This document shows, one piece after another, positions 54,908 to 63,979 of a stretch of 64,000 bases of DNA; the stretch's first letter is position 1; each line of letters opens with the position of its first letter. The notes beneath the pieces are model-generated. The model searched no databases. It was not told the origin of the DNA and saw only the letters and a program-made list of their open reading frames with translations. This DNA is from Sphingobium sp. CAP-1 (GTDB lineage: Bacteria > Pseudomonadota > Alphaproteobacteria > Sphingomonadales > Sphingomonadaceae), in the NCBI RefSeq assembly GCF_009720145.1, contig NZ_CP046252.1, positions 2,560,001-2,624,000 of the forward strand, given 5' to 3'. The position numbers were made by a program, and so were the translations under genes.

Positions 54908-56611
54908 TCAGGCCGATGCCTTCGTTCCGGGCCGCTTCAACAATCCCACCAGCAGCGCGCTGACCACCGTCCCGATCAGGATCGCCAGCGCATAGATGCC
55001 GACATGCGTGACGGCGCCGGGGATCGGCAGGACGAACAGGCCGCCATGCGGCACCTTGAGTTCGACGCCCGACATCATGGAGATCGCCCCCGTCACGGCC
55101 GATCCGGCCATGAGCGCGGGAATGACGCGCAGCGGATCGCGCGCCGCGAACGGGATTGCGCCTTCGGTGATGAAGGCCAGCCCCAGCACTGCCGCGGCGG
55201 CACCGGCTTCCCGTTCTTCAAGCGAGAAGCGGTTGCGGAACAGGCGGGTGGCGAGCGCGACCGCCAGCGGCGGCGTCATGCCGGCGGCCATGGTCGCGGC
55301 CATTGGCGTGTAGACCTGACTGGCGATCAGGCCGACCGAGAAGGCATAACCCGCCTTGTTGACCGGTCCGCCCATGTCGAATGCCGACATGGCGCCCAGG
55401 ATCAGTCCCAGCGCCAGTGCGCTCGACCCCTGCATACTGCGCAACCATTCGGTCAGGAATGCCAGCACGGCGGCCACCGGCGCACCCACGGCATAGATCA
55501 TCAGCAGCCCGGTCAGCAGCGTTCCCAGCAGCGGCAGGATCAGCACCGGCTTCAGTCCCTGCAAATTTTTGGGCAGCCGGATCAGGCGATTGAGCCAGTC
55601 GACGCCATAGCCGGCGATGAAGCCGGCCACGATGCCGCCCAGAAAGCCGGCGCCCAGATTGGCGGCCAGCAGGCCGCCGATCATGCCCGGCGCGATGCCG
55701 GGGCGATCGGCAACGGAATAGGCGATATAGCCCGCCAGTGCCGGCACCATCAGCATGAAGCCGCCCTTTGCGCCGATTTCGAACAGCGCGTGCGCCAGCG
55801 TGCCGGCGGCGGCGGGATCATTTGCGTGAATGCCGCCCAGCGCAAAGGCCAGGGCGATCAGCAGACCGCCGGCCACCACGAAGGGCAGCATGAAGGACAC
55901 GCCGGTCATCAGATGCTTGTAGGGACCAGCCCGCTTTGCCCCCGATGCGCCTGCGGCCGGACCTTCCGCCGTCTGCGCCCCGCTTCCCGCGCTACCCTGC
56001 ATGGTCGCTTCGGCCAGCGCCCGCTCGATCAGCTTCGCGCCGCCGGTGATGGCGGGTTTGGTATTGCCGGCGAACACCCGCTTGCCCGCGAAGCGACCGC
56101 GATCGACCTCTCGGTCGGCGGCGATCAGCACGATGTCGGCGGCGGCGATTTCCTCGGCCGTCAGGGGATTGCCCGCACCGACCGATCCCTGCGTTTCGAC
56201 ACGGATGGCGTAGCCAAGCTGCCGCGCGCCTTCGGTCAGTCCCTCGGCCGCCATGAACGTATGGGCGATGCCGGTCGGGCAGGAGGTGATGGCGACGATG
56301 CGGGGTGCTGCCGGCAGCGCGTGGCCTTGCGCGTCGCCGACCAGCGCGGCGGCGGGATCGGCAAGGACCGCTTCCAGCGTCAAACGGCGGTGCGGGCGGA
56401 TTTCCGGCGCAGGGTCGCTTCCTTCCGGGGCGATGAGGAGCAGGTCGCCATCGCTGTCCTGCGGCAACGGATTGACGACGCCCTGCGCGGTGCGCAGCTC
56501 GATTTCGATGATGCGCCCCGCGGCCCGCGCGGCCTTGCGCAGCGCTTCGCCGGCAAGGACGCCGGCAACACCGGATTCGCCGGCTTCCACCACCGCGAAA
56601 ATCCTGCTCAT
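54908..56611 (-). CDS. fruA: PTS fructose transporter subunit IIBC
   Basis: 567 residues from ATG 56611, overlapping fruK by ATGA. An N-terminal degenerate IIB-like domain without the Cys (about 1-95), an active IIB domain with phospho-Cys111 (AITSCPTGIAHTFMAAEG) and a membrane IIC domain from about residue 225 with nine or ten helices. It imports fructose and phosphorylates it to fructose-1-phosphate. The double IIB arrangement is like that of E. coli FruA. Confidence 0.95.
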   Translation of the reverse strand: MSRIFAVVEAGESGVAGVLAGEALRKAARAAGRIIEIELRTAQGVVNPLPQDSDGDLLLIAPEGSDPAPEIRPHRRLTLEAVLADPAAALVGDAQGHALPAAPRIVAITSCPTGIAHTFMAAEGLTEGARQLGYAIRVETQGSVGAGNPLTAEEIAAADIVLIAADREVDRGRFAGKRVFAGNTKPAITGGAKLIERALAEATMQGSAGSGAQTAEGPAAGASGAKRAGPYKHLMTGVSFMLPFVVAGGLLIALAFALGGIHANDPAAAGTLAHALFEIGAKGGFMLMVPALAGYIAYSVADRPGIAPGMIGGLLAANLGAGFLGGIVAGFIAGYGVDWLNRLIRLPKNLQGLKPVLILPLLGTLLTGLLMIYAVGAPVAAVLAFLTEWLRSMQGSSALALGLILGAMSAFDMGGPVNKAGYAFSVGLIASQVYTPMAATMAAGMTPPLAVALATRLFRNRFSLEEREAGAAAAVLGLAFITEGAIPFAARDPLRVIPALMAGSAVTGAISMMSGVELKVPHGGLFVLPIPGAVTHVGIYALAILIGTVVSALLVGLLKRPGTKASA

Positions 56612-57555
56612 TGCTTCTCTCCCATGAGAATCTCCGTCTCGACGCGGGCGGCGAGCGCCTCGACCCTGTCCCTGGCGGGCAGATGCGGTCCCGCCTGCCC
56701 CAGTTTTCCGACGGCAAAGGCGGTCGACAGACGCGCCATGCGCTCCAGACCCGCGCCCTCCGCAAGGGCGGCGGCCAGACCCGCGACCATCGCGTCGCCG
56801 GCACCGACCGTGCTTTCGACATGATCCGACACAAGGCGTGCGCGCAGCGTTTCCCGGCGGGTCAGGAACAGCGCGCCCTGATCGCCCATCGACACCGCGA
56901 CGAGGTCGACCCCGCGTTCCAGCAGCGATGCGGCGGCGGTGGCGATCGCGTGCGGCGTGTCGAGCGGAGCGCCATGCCATTCCACCAGTTCATGCAGATT
57001 GGGCTTCAGAATAGTGGGCAGCACGGCGCCGTCCAGCGCATGGCGCAGCGCCGGGCCGCTGCTGTCGAGCAGCACGATCGCCCCTCTGGCGCGCAGCATG
57101 GCGGTCAGGCGGGCATAGATATCGGGTGGGCATCCAGGTGGCAGGCTGCCCGACAGGATGACGACATCCCCGGCCTGTGCCTGGGCCTCCAGTGCCGCAC
57201 CGACCGCGTCGACGCCCGCCTGCGCGACGGGGGCGCCGTCCATATTGATGTCGGTCGTGCCGTTGCCGTCGACGATCTTCAGATTGACGCGTATGCTGCC
57301 CGGATGCCGCAGGCAGCGGTCGATGATCGGCTTCGCGGCGAACAGCGCGTCGAAGGGCGCGGCATTTTCGCTGCCCAGCAGCCCCATGACCGTCACCGCC
57401 ATGCCCCAGTCGGCAAGGCAACTGGCGGCATTGATCCCCTTGCCACCGGCGTCCTGCCGCACGGCGCGGGCGCGATGCACCGCGCCGGGAATCAGGTGAT
57501 CGAGCGTCACCGTCTGGTCGATCGCCGGGTTGAGGGTCAGGGTGAGGACAGCCAT
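56608..57555 (-). CDS. fruK: 1-phosphofructokinase
   Basis: 315 residues from ATG 57555 (MAVLTLTLNPAIDQTVTLDH). PfkB family: substrate site DAGGKGINAASCLADWG, anion hole and base Asp in VGAGDAMVAGLAAAL. Converts fructose-1-phosphate to fructose-1,6-bisphosphate. Start overlaps the fruB stop (TGATG). Confidence 0.95.
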   Translation of the reverse strand: MAVLTLTLNPAIDQTVTLDHLIPGAVHRARAVRQDAGGKGINAASCLADWGMAVTVMGLLGSENAAPFDALFAAKPIIDRCLRHPGSIRVNLKIVDGNGTTDINMDGAPVAQAGVDAVGAALEAQAQAGDVVILSGSLPPGCPPDIYARLTAMLRARGAIVLLDSSGPALRHALDGAVLPTILKPNLHELVEWHGAPLDTPHAIATAAASLLERGVDLVAVSMGDQGALFLTRRETLRARLVSDHVESTVGAGDAMVAGLAAALAEGAGLERMARLSTAFAVGKLGQAGPHLPARDRVEALAARVETEILMGEKQ

Positions 57556-60068
57556 CACGCGCTCTCCCCGTCCAGCGCGCGCACCTCCGCCGCACTCGTC
57601 GCATCGAGGGCGCGGGCGGCGAGCGACTGAAGATCGGCCAGGCTGCCGGCGCGGATGCGCGCCTTTACGGCGGGGATGTCGCGCGGGGTCATGGACAGTT
57701 CGTGCACGCCAAGCCCCGTCAGCAGCGCCGCGCCGAATGGATCGCCGGCAATGCCGCCGCATACGCCGACCCAGCGGTCATGCCTGCGCGCGCCCGCGAC
57801 GGTCATGGCGATCAGGCGCAGCACGGCGGGATGCAGGCTGTCGGCCTCGCTCGCCAGTTCCGGATTCTGGCGATCGATGGCGAGCGCATATTGGGTGAGG
57901 TCATTGGTTCCGATCGAAAAGAAATCGGCATGGGCGGCCAGCGCATGGGCCTGAACGGCGGCGGCCGGCACTTCGATCATGATGCCGATGGGCAGGACGG
58001 GCGCGTCCAGCTCTGTGCGGATCGCCTCGCAGCGTTCGCGCAGCGCGAGGAGTTCGGATGCCGATGTGATCATCGGGAACATGATCGACAGGTCGCCGCC
58101 GCCCTTCGCGGCGCGATAGAGGGCGCGCAACTGCGGCTCCAGCAAATCGGGACGGCGCAGCAGCAGGCGCGCGCCACGCACGCCGAGAAAGGGATTCTCC
58201 TCCTTCGGCAGATCGAGATGCGGCACCTGCTTGTCGCCGCCAATGTCCAGCGCGCGCACGATCAGCGGCCGATCGCCCAGCGCGTCGATCATGTCGCGAT
58301 AAATGCTGCACTGTTCTTCCTCGCCGGGGCTGTCGCCGCGTTCGAGGAACAGAAATTCAGTCCGCATCAGGCCCACCCCCTCGCCACCCTGGGCGAGGGC
58401 GAAAGCGACCTGATCGGGCCGGTTCACATTGGCGCCAATGGCCAGCGCATGACCGTCGCGGGTGCGGGCGGGCAGGGCGCGCTCGGCCTCCTCGGCCACG
58501 CGCCGGGCCGCGATTTCATCGATCCAGAGGCGGGCCGACGCCAGATCGTCCGGGGAAGGATCGAGCCAGATGCGCCCATTGTCGCCATCGACGATGGCGG
58601 TGGTCCCGGCTGCCTGCGTCAACAGATCGGCCCCGCCCGCCACCATCGACGGCAGGCCAAGGGTGCGCGCCAGGATCGCACTGTGCGAGGTCGGGCCGCC
58701 CAGCGCGGTGGCGATGCCCGCCACCCGGCTGGTGTCGAGCGTCGCCGTATCCGATGGCGACAGGTCGGTCGCGACGAGGATGCAGGGCTGCTCCGGCAGG
58801 TCGGCCAGCGTGCCGACGCTCAGGCCCGGATCGATCTGGGCCAGCACGCGCCGGCCGATGTCGTGCAAATCTGCGGCGCGTGCGGCCAGCACCGGATTGC
58901 CCAGCGCGGAGAGCTTCCCGGCCATGCGGTCGATCGCCTGATGCCAGGACCAGGCGACGCCATGGCCTTCCACCATCAACTGGCAGGTCAGGGTGATGAG
59001 ATCGGTGTCGTCCAGCAGCCCGGCCTGCGCCGCGAAGATGGCGGCGTCCCCCGCGCCCAGACGCCGGGTGGTGTCGTCGACCAGCGCCTTCATCTGCGCC
59101 CTGGTGCGGATCAGCGCGTCGTTGAGCAAGGCGCCGCCACCGACCAGATCGACCGGCTGATCGGGCACGTCCAGTTCGGCCGCGGCCAGCACATGGACCG
59201 GCCCGATGGCCAGGCCGGGGCTGGCGGCGACGCCCGCGATCATCACCGGATGGCCGACCGGCTTCCACCCGCGCACCGGCGCCTGCGCCTTTTCGGCGGC
59301 GCGCGCGGCATCCGCCTTTTCACGGGCGGTAAGGCCGGTGACGGTCCGCATGAACTGATCGAGCGCCGGGCGGGCGCCGGCGGAAATGGTGATGCGGTCG
59401 CCCGCTTTCAGTCCCAGTTGCAACAGCGAGACGAGACTGCGTGGATCGGCCATGTCGTCGCCATGGCGCACGCGCAGGGGGGCGGCCCCGACCTTGGCCG
59501 CTTCGCCCCAGGCCGAAGCCGGGCGGGCGTGCAGGCCCGCCGGATAGTCGACGGTCCATTCGACGCTTTCGGCCAGATCCTGCGCGGCCGGGCGGGCTTC
59601 GCTGGAGGCCGTATCCTGATGCAGCGCCGCGGCGATTTCCGCCGCATCATCGGTGGTCAGCAGCGCCGCAAGCCGCCCCTCATCCTGAATCAGCCGGGTC
59701 AGGCGACGCAGGATCGCGATATGACTGTCGGAACTGGCGGCGATGCCGACGACGAAATGCGCGCGCTGGCCGGGATTCCACTCAATCCCTTCGCGCAACT
59801 GGAGAACGACGATGCCGTCGCGGCGGACCAGCCCCTTGTCCTCGCCAAGGCCGTGCGGAATGGCGACGCCCGATCCCAGATAGGTGTTCGCCACCGCCTC
59901 GCGCCGAACCATGCTCTGGTCATAACCGGGCGCGACGCAACCGGCGGCGACCAATATCTGGCCTGCCTGGAGGATCGCCGATTCCTTGTCCGACGCCCGC
60001 GCGTCGATGCGGATCAGATCTTCATGGCGCAGGGCATTTTGGGGGTCGGCAATCATGGCTTTGTGCAT
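57555..60068 (-). CDS. fruB: multiphosphoryl transfer protein IIA(Fru)-HPr-Enzyme I
   Basis: 837 residues. IIA(Fru) with phospho-His72 (GVAIPHGLGED); HPr from about residue 168 with His180 (YPAGLHARPASAWG); Enzyme I from about 275 with His462 (GGPTSHSAILARTLG) and the PEP-binding C-terminal barrel (GVGLMRTEFLFLERG, DFFSIGTNDLTQYALAIDRQ). One protein thus carries phosphate from PEP to FruA, making this PTS self-sufficient. First gene of the fruB-fruK-fruA-oprB unit, with a FruR-type palindrome just upstream. Confidence 0.96.
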   Translation of the reverse strand: MHKAMIADPQNALRHEDLIRIDARASDKESAILQAGQILVAAGCVAPGYDQSMVRREAVANTYLGSGVAIPHGLGEDKGLVRRDGIVVLQLREGIEWNPGQRAHFVVGIAASSDSHIAILRRLTRLIQDEGRLAALLTTDDAAEIAAALHQDTASSEARPAAQDLAESVEWTVDYPAGLHARPASAWGEAAKVGAAPLRVRHGDDMADPRSLVSLLQLGLKAGDRITISAGARPALDQFMRTVTGLTAREKADAARAAEKAQAPVRGWKPVGHPVMIAGVAASPGLAIGPVHVLAAAELDVPDQPVDLVGGGALLNDALIRTRAQMKALVDDTTRRLGAGDAAIFAAQAGLLDDTDLITLTCQLMVEGHGVAWSWHQAIDRMAGKLSALGNPVLAARAADLHDIGRRVLAQIDPGLSVGTLADLPEQPCILVATDLSPSDTATLDTSRVAGIATALGGPTSHSAILARTLGLPSMVAGGADLLTQAAGTTAIVDGDNGRIWLDPSPDDLASARLWIDEIAARRVAEEAERALPARTRDGHALAIGANVNRPDQVAFALAQGGEGVGLMRTEFLFLERGDSPGEEEQCSIYRDMIDALGDRPLIVRALDIGGDKQVPHLDLPKEENPFLGVRGARLLLRRPDLLEPQLRALYRAAKGGGDLSIMFPMITSASELLALRERCEAIRTELDAPVLPIGIMIEVPAAAVQAHALAAHADFFSIGTNDLTQYALAIDRQNPELASEADSLHPAVLRLIAMTVAGARRHDRWVGVCGGIAGDPFGAALLTGLGVHELSMTPRDIPAVKARIRAGSLADLQSLAARALDATSAAEVRALDGESA

Positions 60069-60084
60069 CCTCTCTCGCGTCTCA

Positions 60085-60098
60085 AGAAAACGTTTTCT
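60085..60098. promoter_or_regulatory. LacI-type operator near fruB
   Basis: AGAAAACGTTTTCT, a perfect 14-bp palindrome with the central CG typical of LacI-family sites, 16 bases before the fruB start. Likely bound by the adjacent LacI regulator. Confidence 0.8.
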
Positions 60099-60171
60099 GA
60101 TTATTTTGTCAAGCGCCTTGCAATATGGCTTGGAAATCGGCCATATTTGGCATCAGATAGTGATAGGATGA

Positions 60172-60186
60172 GGAAAACGATTTTCC
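60172..60186. promoter_or_regulatory. LacI-type operator at the regulator start
   Basis: GGAAAACGATTTTCC, arms of six bases round CGA, ending one base before the regulator ATG. It fits autorepression, and two sites 87 bases apart could allow looping. Confidence 0.75.
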
Positions 60187-60187
60187 C

Positions 60188-61204
60188 ATGACCGTCGGAA
60201 TTAAGGATGTAGCGCGAGTCGCGGCGGTATCGCCCGCCACCGTTTCGCGGGTGCTGTCGGGGCGCTCGGTCGATCCGGCGATGCGCGATCGCGTGCTGGC
60301 AGCCGTTAAGACGACGGGCTATCGTCCCAATCTTGCTGCGCGCCGCCTCCGCTCACGCCACAGCAACACCATCGGCCTGATCGTCGCCGATATCCGCAAT
60401 CCCTTCTTCACGGCCGTATCGCGCACGGTCGAGGATATCGCCTATGAGCGCGGCCTGCGGGTCATATTGTGCAATACCAATGAAGATCCCGCCAAGGAGG
60501 CGATGTATCTCCAGCTCATGCAGGAAGAACGGGTGACGGGCGTCATCCTGGCGCCGACCCGGCAGGGCGCCGAAAAGGTTTCGCGCGCCAAGGCGGATCA
60601 TCCCATCATCCTGATCGATCGTGTCGCCACGACGACATCCGACTGCGTCGTGCTGGACAATGATGCGATGGCGCAGGCGCTGGTGGTCCATCTTCACGCG
60701 CAGGGTTTCAGGACCATCACGGGATTGTTCGGCGCGGCCAGCACCACCGGCGCCGAACGCCGCGCCGGTTTCGAAAAGGCCGCCAGGGCCATGAACCTGA
60801 CGACCCAATCGCTGTCCGTCCCGCATCGCGAGGGCGAAGCGGAACGGCTGGTCAGCGCCCTGCTACAGGCGCCGGATCGCCCGGAGGCGATCATAGCAAG
60901 CAATGGCGTGATGCTGATGTCGGTGCTGCGGGCCGCGCACGCCCTGGGCCTGTCGGTGCCAAGGGATTTTGCCCTTGCCGGTTTCGACAATGACGCCTGG
61001 ATGGAATTTGCCGGTAACGGCCTGAGCGTCATCGAGCAGCCGGTGGAGGAGATCGGGCGCACCGCCATGGCGATGTTGCTCGACCGGCTCGATCATCCCG
61101 ACGCGGCCGCCCGCAAGGTCGTCCTGAGCGGACGCCTTGTCGCGCGCGGGTCCAGCATCAGGCATGAAAATATGATCGTCGAGACGTGGGGAAGCAAATC
61201 ATGA
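60188..61204 (+). CDS. LacI-family transcriptional regulator (fructose operon)
   Basis: 338 residues. N-terminal LacI helix-turn-helix GIKDVARVAAVSPATVSRVL with hinge RPNLAARRLRSRHSNTIGL, then a periplasmic-binding-protein-like effector domain (VADIRNPFFTAVSRTVEDIA, FDNDAWMEFAGNGLSVIEQP). Divergent from fruB and sharing the operator region, so it probably represses the fru genes until a fructose phosphate or fructose appears. Ends inside an ATGA overlap with the next gene. Confidence 0.93.
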   Translation: MTVGIKDVARVAAVSPATVSRVLSGRSVDPAMRDRVLAAVKTTGYRPNLAARRLRSRHSNTIGLIVADIRNPFFTAVSRTVEDIAYERGLRVILCNTNEDPAKEAMYLQLMQEERVTGVILAPTRQGAEKVSRAKADHPIILIDRVATTTSDCVVLDNDAMAQALVVHLHAQGFRTITGLFGAASTTGAERRAGFEKAARAMNLTTQSLSVPHREGEAERLVSALLQAPDRPEAIIASNGVMLMSVLRAAHALGLSVPRDFALAGFDNDAWMEFAGNGLSVIEQPVEEIGRTAMAMLLDRLDHPDAAARKVVLSGRLVARGSSIRHENMIVETWGSKS

Positions 61205-62040
61205 AACCGCCCATTGGCCGGGATACCCGGCTGTGCATGTCGCTGTCGGCCCGTCCCGGAAATGCCGGATCGCGCTTCCACAACGCCCTCTACGACCGGT
61301 TGGGGCTGGACTATATCTATAAGAGTTTCAGCACACAGGATCTGGCCGCGGCGGTCGGCGGCATACGCGCGCTGGACATTCGCGGCTGCGCCATATCGAT
61401 GCCGTTCAAGGAAGCGGTGATCCCGCTGATCGATGCGCTCGAAGCCTCTGCGCGCGCGATCGACAGCGTCAACACCATCGTCAATGACGGGGGCAGGCTG
61501 ACAGGCTATAACACCGACTATGTGGCCGTGCGCCAGTTGCTGGAGCAACGGATCGAAAAGCCCGTGCCATTCCTGTTGCGCGGAAGCGGCGGGATGGCCA
61601 AGGCGGTGGCCGCCGCCCTGCGCGATGCCGGCTTTGCCGAGGGCAGGATCATCGCACGCAACGAAACGGCGGGGCGCGCCATCGCGGACCAATATGGCTA
61701 TGCGTGGCAGGCCGACCTGCCACCGGAAAGCGCGCCGCTGCTGATCAATGTCACGCCTTTGGGCATGGACGGTCAGGACAGGGATGCGCTGGCCTTTCCG
61801 CCGGAGCATATCGCCGCCTGCAACACCGCCTTCGACGTGGTGGCCCAGCCCGTGGAAACGCCCTTCATCAGGGCCGCGCGCGCCGGCAACAGGAACATCA
61901 TTTCCGGCGGCGAGGTCATCGTGCTTCAGGCGCTCGAACAATTTGTCCTCTACACCGGCATCCGCCCCGACCTGAAGGATATTCGCGAAGCCGCGCGATA
62001 CGCACATGGCGCGGAGGTGGCAGACAGGATCGCCGGCTAG
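61201..62040 (+). CDS. shikimate dehydrogenase-like protein (SdhL/HI0607 type)
   Basis: 279 residues from ATG 61201, overlapping the LacI stop by ATGA and preceded by GGGGAAG. N-terminal substrate domain with DTRLCMSLSARPGNAGSRFH, catalytic Lys70 in RGCAISMPFKEAV and SVNTIVNDGGRLTGYNTDYV; C-terminal Rossmann domain (LLRGSGGMAKAVAAALRDAG). This matches the HI0607-like branch, which differs from housekeeping AroE in the N-terminal MSLSARP region and has weak shikimate activity. Its true substrate and its place in a fructose locus are unclear. Confidence 0.88.
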   Translation: MKPPIGRDTRLCMSLSARPGNAGSRFHNALYDRLGLDYIYKSFSTQDLAAAVGGIRALDIRGCAISMPFKEAVIPLIDALEASARAIDSVNTIVNDGGRLTGYNTDYVAVRQLLEQRIEKPVPFLLRGSGGMAKAVAAALRDAGFAEGRIIARNETAGRAIADQYGYAWQADLPPESAPLLINVTPLGMDGQDRDALAFPPEHIAACNTAFDVVAQPVETPFIRAARAGNRNIISGGEVIVLQALEQFVLYTGIRPDLKDIREAARYAHGAEVADRIAG

Positions 62041-62140
62041 TGGAGCGAATGTGGCATCAAAAAATTCCTCACTGCCCATGCGCGACGAATGACTGACGGA
62101 GTTGCGCGGCTTGGGCAGGGCGGGACGGAAGCAGGCGCGT

Positions 62141-63751
62141 TCAACCCAGGCTGGATATCAGAACGTCCGACACGCTGACGCTGCCGCCGGCAACATTCAG
62201 ATTGAGAGCGATGCTGGTCATCGGGGCGGTGATGAGTTCGGACAAGGTGGCCGCGCCATCGTTCAGGAACAGTTCGACCGATCCGGCATCGACAAACAGG
62301 CTGATTTTCACGGTGCCGCCCGAAAAGTCGCAGGACAGGCTGCGGTTTTTGCGCCAGGCGTCCACGTCAGGCGCATTCGGGCCGCTCATGTCGCGTTTGA
62401 TGAAGGCGCTATTGTCGCGCAACGCGAAGCCCGCCTGGGTGAAATATCCATCGCCCCCGCGCACCGAGAGCCAAAGCCCGGACGGCCAGTTCGATCCGAT
62501 CCGTGTCAGCGTCAGGTCGATGCGGCTGGCGACCGCCCCGGCGCCGGTCGGCCATATATAGTCGGTCCCCTCGGCAATCGTCTGATCCGTTCCCGCAACG
62601 GTCCGGCTGAACACATTATTCTGCGCTTCCAGCGGCCGGCTGAACAGACGGGGCAGGCCATCGGCCATGTGCAGGCGCAACTGGCGAACGATGCTAAGCT
62701 GTCCGCGATAGCCATGGGTCGCCGGTAGCTGGTTCGCATAGGCCCAGTTGTTCATCCATGCCATCGCATAGGCCGAGGCGAGCGGATCGGATGCGTGCGG
62801 ATCGGTCCATATGACGGTGGCATAGAAATCGGCCCCGCCGTCCAGCCACTGGCCGTCCGGGAAGGTGGCGGTGAAGTCGGTGCCATCGAAATCGCCGACC
62901 CAGTACCAGCTTCCGCCGGTAAAGCCGGTGGCCGTGCCATCGCCGCCGACCAGCAGCACCCATTTGTCCGACGATGTCGTGCCGTCGGCATTGTAAAGGT
63001 GCAGCTTGAACAGATGCGAACATTCCATGACGCCGCCGACGCGGGTCGACAGAAAACCGCTGGCATAGGTCCATTGCTTCAGGTTCGGCGAGGTGTAGAT
63101 GCCGATCTTGCCCTCTTCCGACAGGGTCATCACCCAGCGATCGCTGGCGTCATGCCAGAAAATGGTAGGGTCGCGAAATTGCCTGTTTCCCGGAAAATTC
63201 GGCAGAACAATGGCATGAAAGCTGAAGCTCGCGCCCCCGTCCAGCGAATACCACAGGGCGCAGGACTGGTTCTGGCCGGCGGCATTGTCGGCCGGCATGG
63301 TGGCAAGCGCGATCACGGCACCGACACCAAAGCCGGCGCTGTTGTTCGTATCGATGACCGCGCTGCCGCTCCAGATGTCGCCGAAGGCGGTCGTGTGGCG
63401 CGGAATGGAGACGCCCCGATCCTGCCAGGTGACGAGATCGGCCGATGTCCAGCGGCGCCACTCGGTGCCGCCGGCAGGATAGGTGGGATTGTAGAGCGCC
63501 CACATCGTCCAGCTTCCGCCGATTCGGACCGGGCGCTGGGGATCGTTGATCCAGCCACCGGCCGGGGCCGCGATGTGATAGCGCGGTCGCCCGTCTACCG
63601 GAGTCGGGGGAGTGGGGGGCGGAGTGGGCGTGGTCGGCGGGGGCGTCGTGCCGGTCGGTGGCGTGGATGCGCCGCCGCATGACGGCAGCATCGGCAAGCT
63701 GGCCATCATGCCCAGCGTCTGCCGGCGCGAATAGAAGGGGGCAACTGTCAT
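62141..63751 (-). CDS. GH32 fructan hydrolase, exported lipoprotein-like
   Basis: 536 residues from ATG 63751. N-terminus FYSRRQTLGMMASLPMLPSC has a twin-arginine pair and a Cys in a lipobox-like context (LPSC, Pro unusual at -2), then a Pro/Thr linker (about residues 32-52) and the catalytic propeller: Asp in GGWINDPQRPV (variant of WMNDPNG), Asp in FRDPTIFWH, Glu in MECSHLFKL. A C-terminal sandwich ends in VSDVLISSLG. Probably anchored at the cell surface or outer membrane and acting on fructan outside. Upstream operator at 63980. Confidence 0.9.
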   Translation of the reverse strand: MTVAPFYSRRQTLGMMASLPMLPSCGGASTPPTGTTPPPTTPTPPPTPPTPVDGRPRYHIAAPAGGWINDPQRPVRIGGSWTMWALYNPTYPAGGTEWRRWTSADLVTWQDRGVSIPRHTTAFGDIWSGSAVIDTNNSAGFGVGAVIALATMPADNAAGQNQSCALWYSLDGGASFSFHAIVLPNFPGNRQFRDPTIFWHDASDRWVMTLSEEGKIGIYTSPNLKQWTYASGFLSTRVGGVMECSHLFKLHLYNADGTTSSDKWVLLVGGDGTATGFTGGSWYWVGDFDGTDFTATFPDGQWLDGGADFYATVIWTDPHASDPLASAYAMAWMNNWAYANQLPATHGYRGQLSIVRQLRLHMADGLPRLFSRPLEAQNNVFSRTVAGTDQTIAEGTDYIWPTGAGAVASRIDLTLTRIGSNWPSGLWLSVRGGDGYFTQAGFALRDNSAFIKRDMSGPNAPDVDAWRKNRSLSCDFSGGTVKISLFVDAGSVELFLNDGAATLSELITAPMTSIALNLNVAGGSVSVSDVLISSLG

Positions 63752-63979
63752 GAGACTACGCCTTCCTGCAATTTTGGGGGGGACGGTTCGCCCGACGCAT
63801 CGCGGACGGGCGCCGCGTCGATGCTCGATTATGTTCGGAACGAAACTATTTCGCGGGTGGCCGGATAGCGTGCGCGACTTCCCCTGCGGCGGGCGCGCCC
63901 AAAGGATTTCCTGTGCCGGAATATGCCTGCAAGATCCTCTCCTTTTGCTCATGCCGCGTTCTCGCGGTCGTTGAGTGAC

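Noticed and set aside
55004..60191. Long plus-strand frames opposite fruA and fruB
   Set aside because: Antisense to genes with all PTS active-site motifs; composition is typical of GC-rich shadows.
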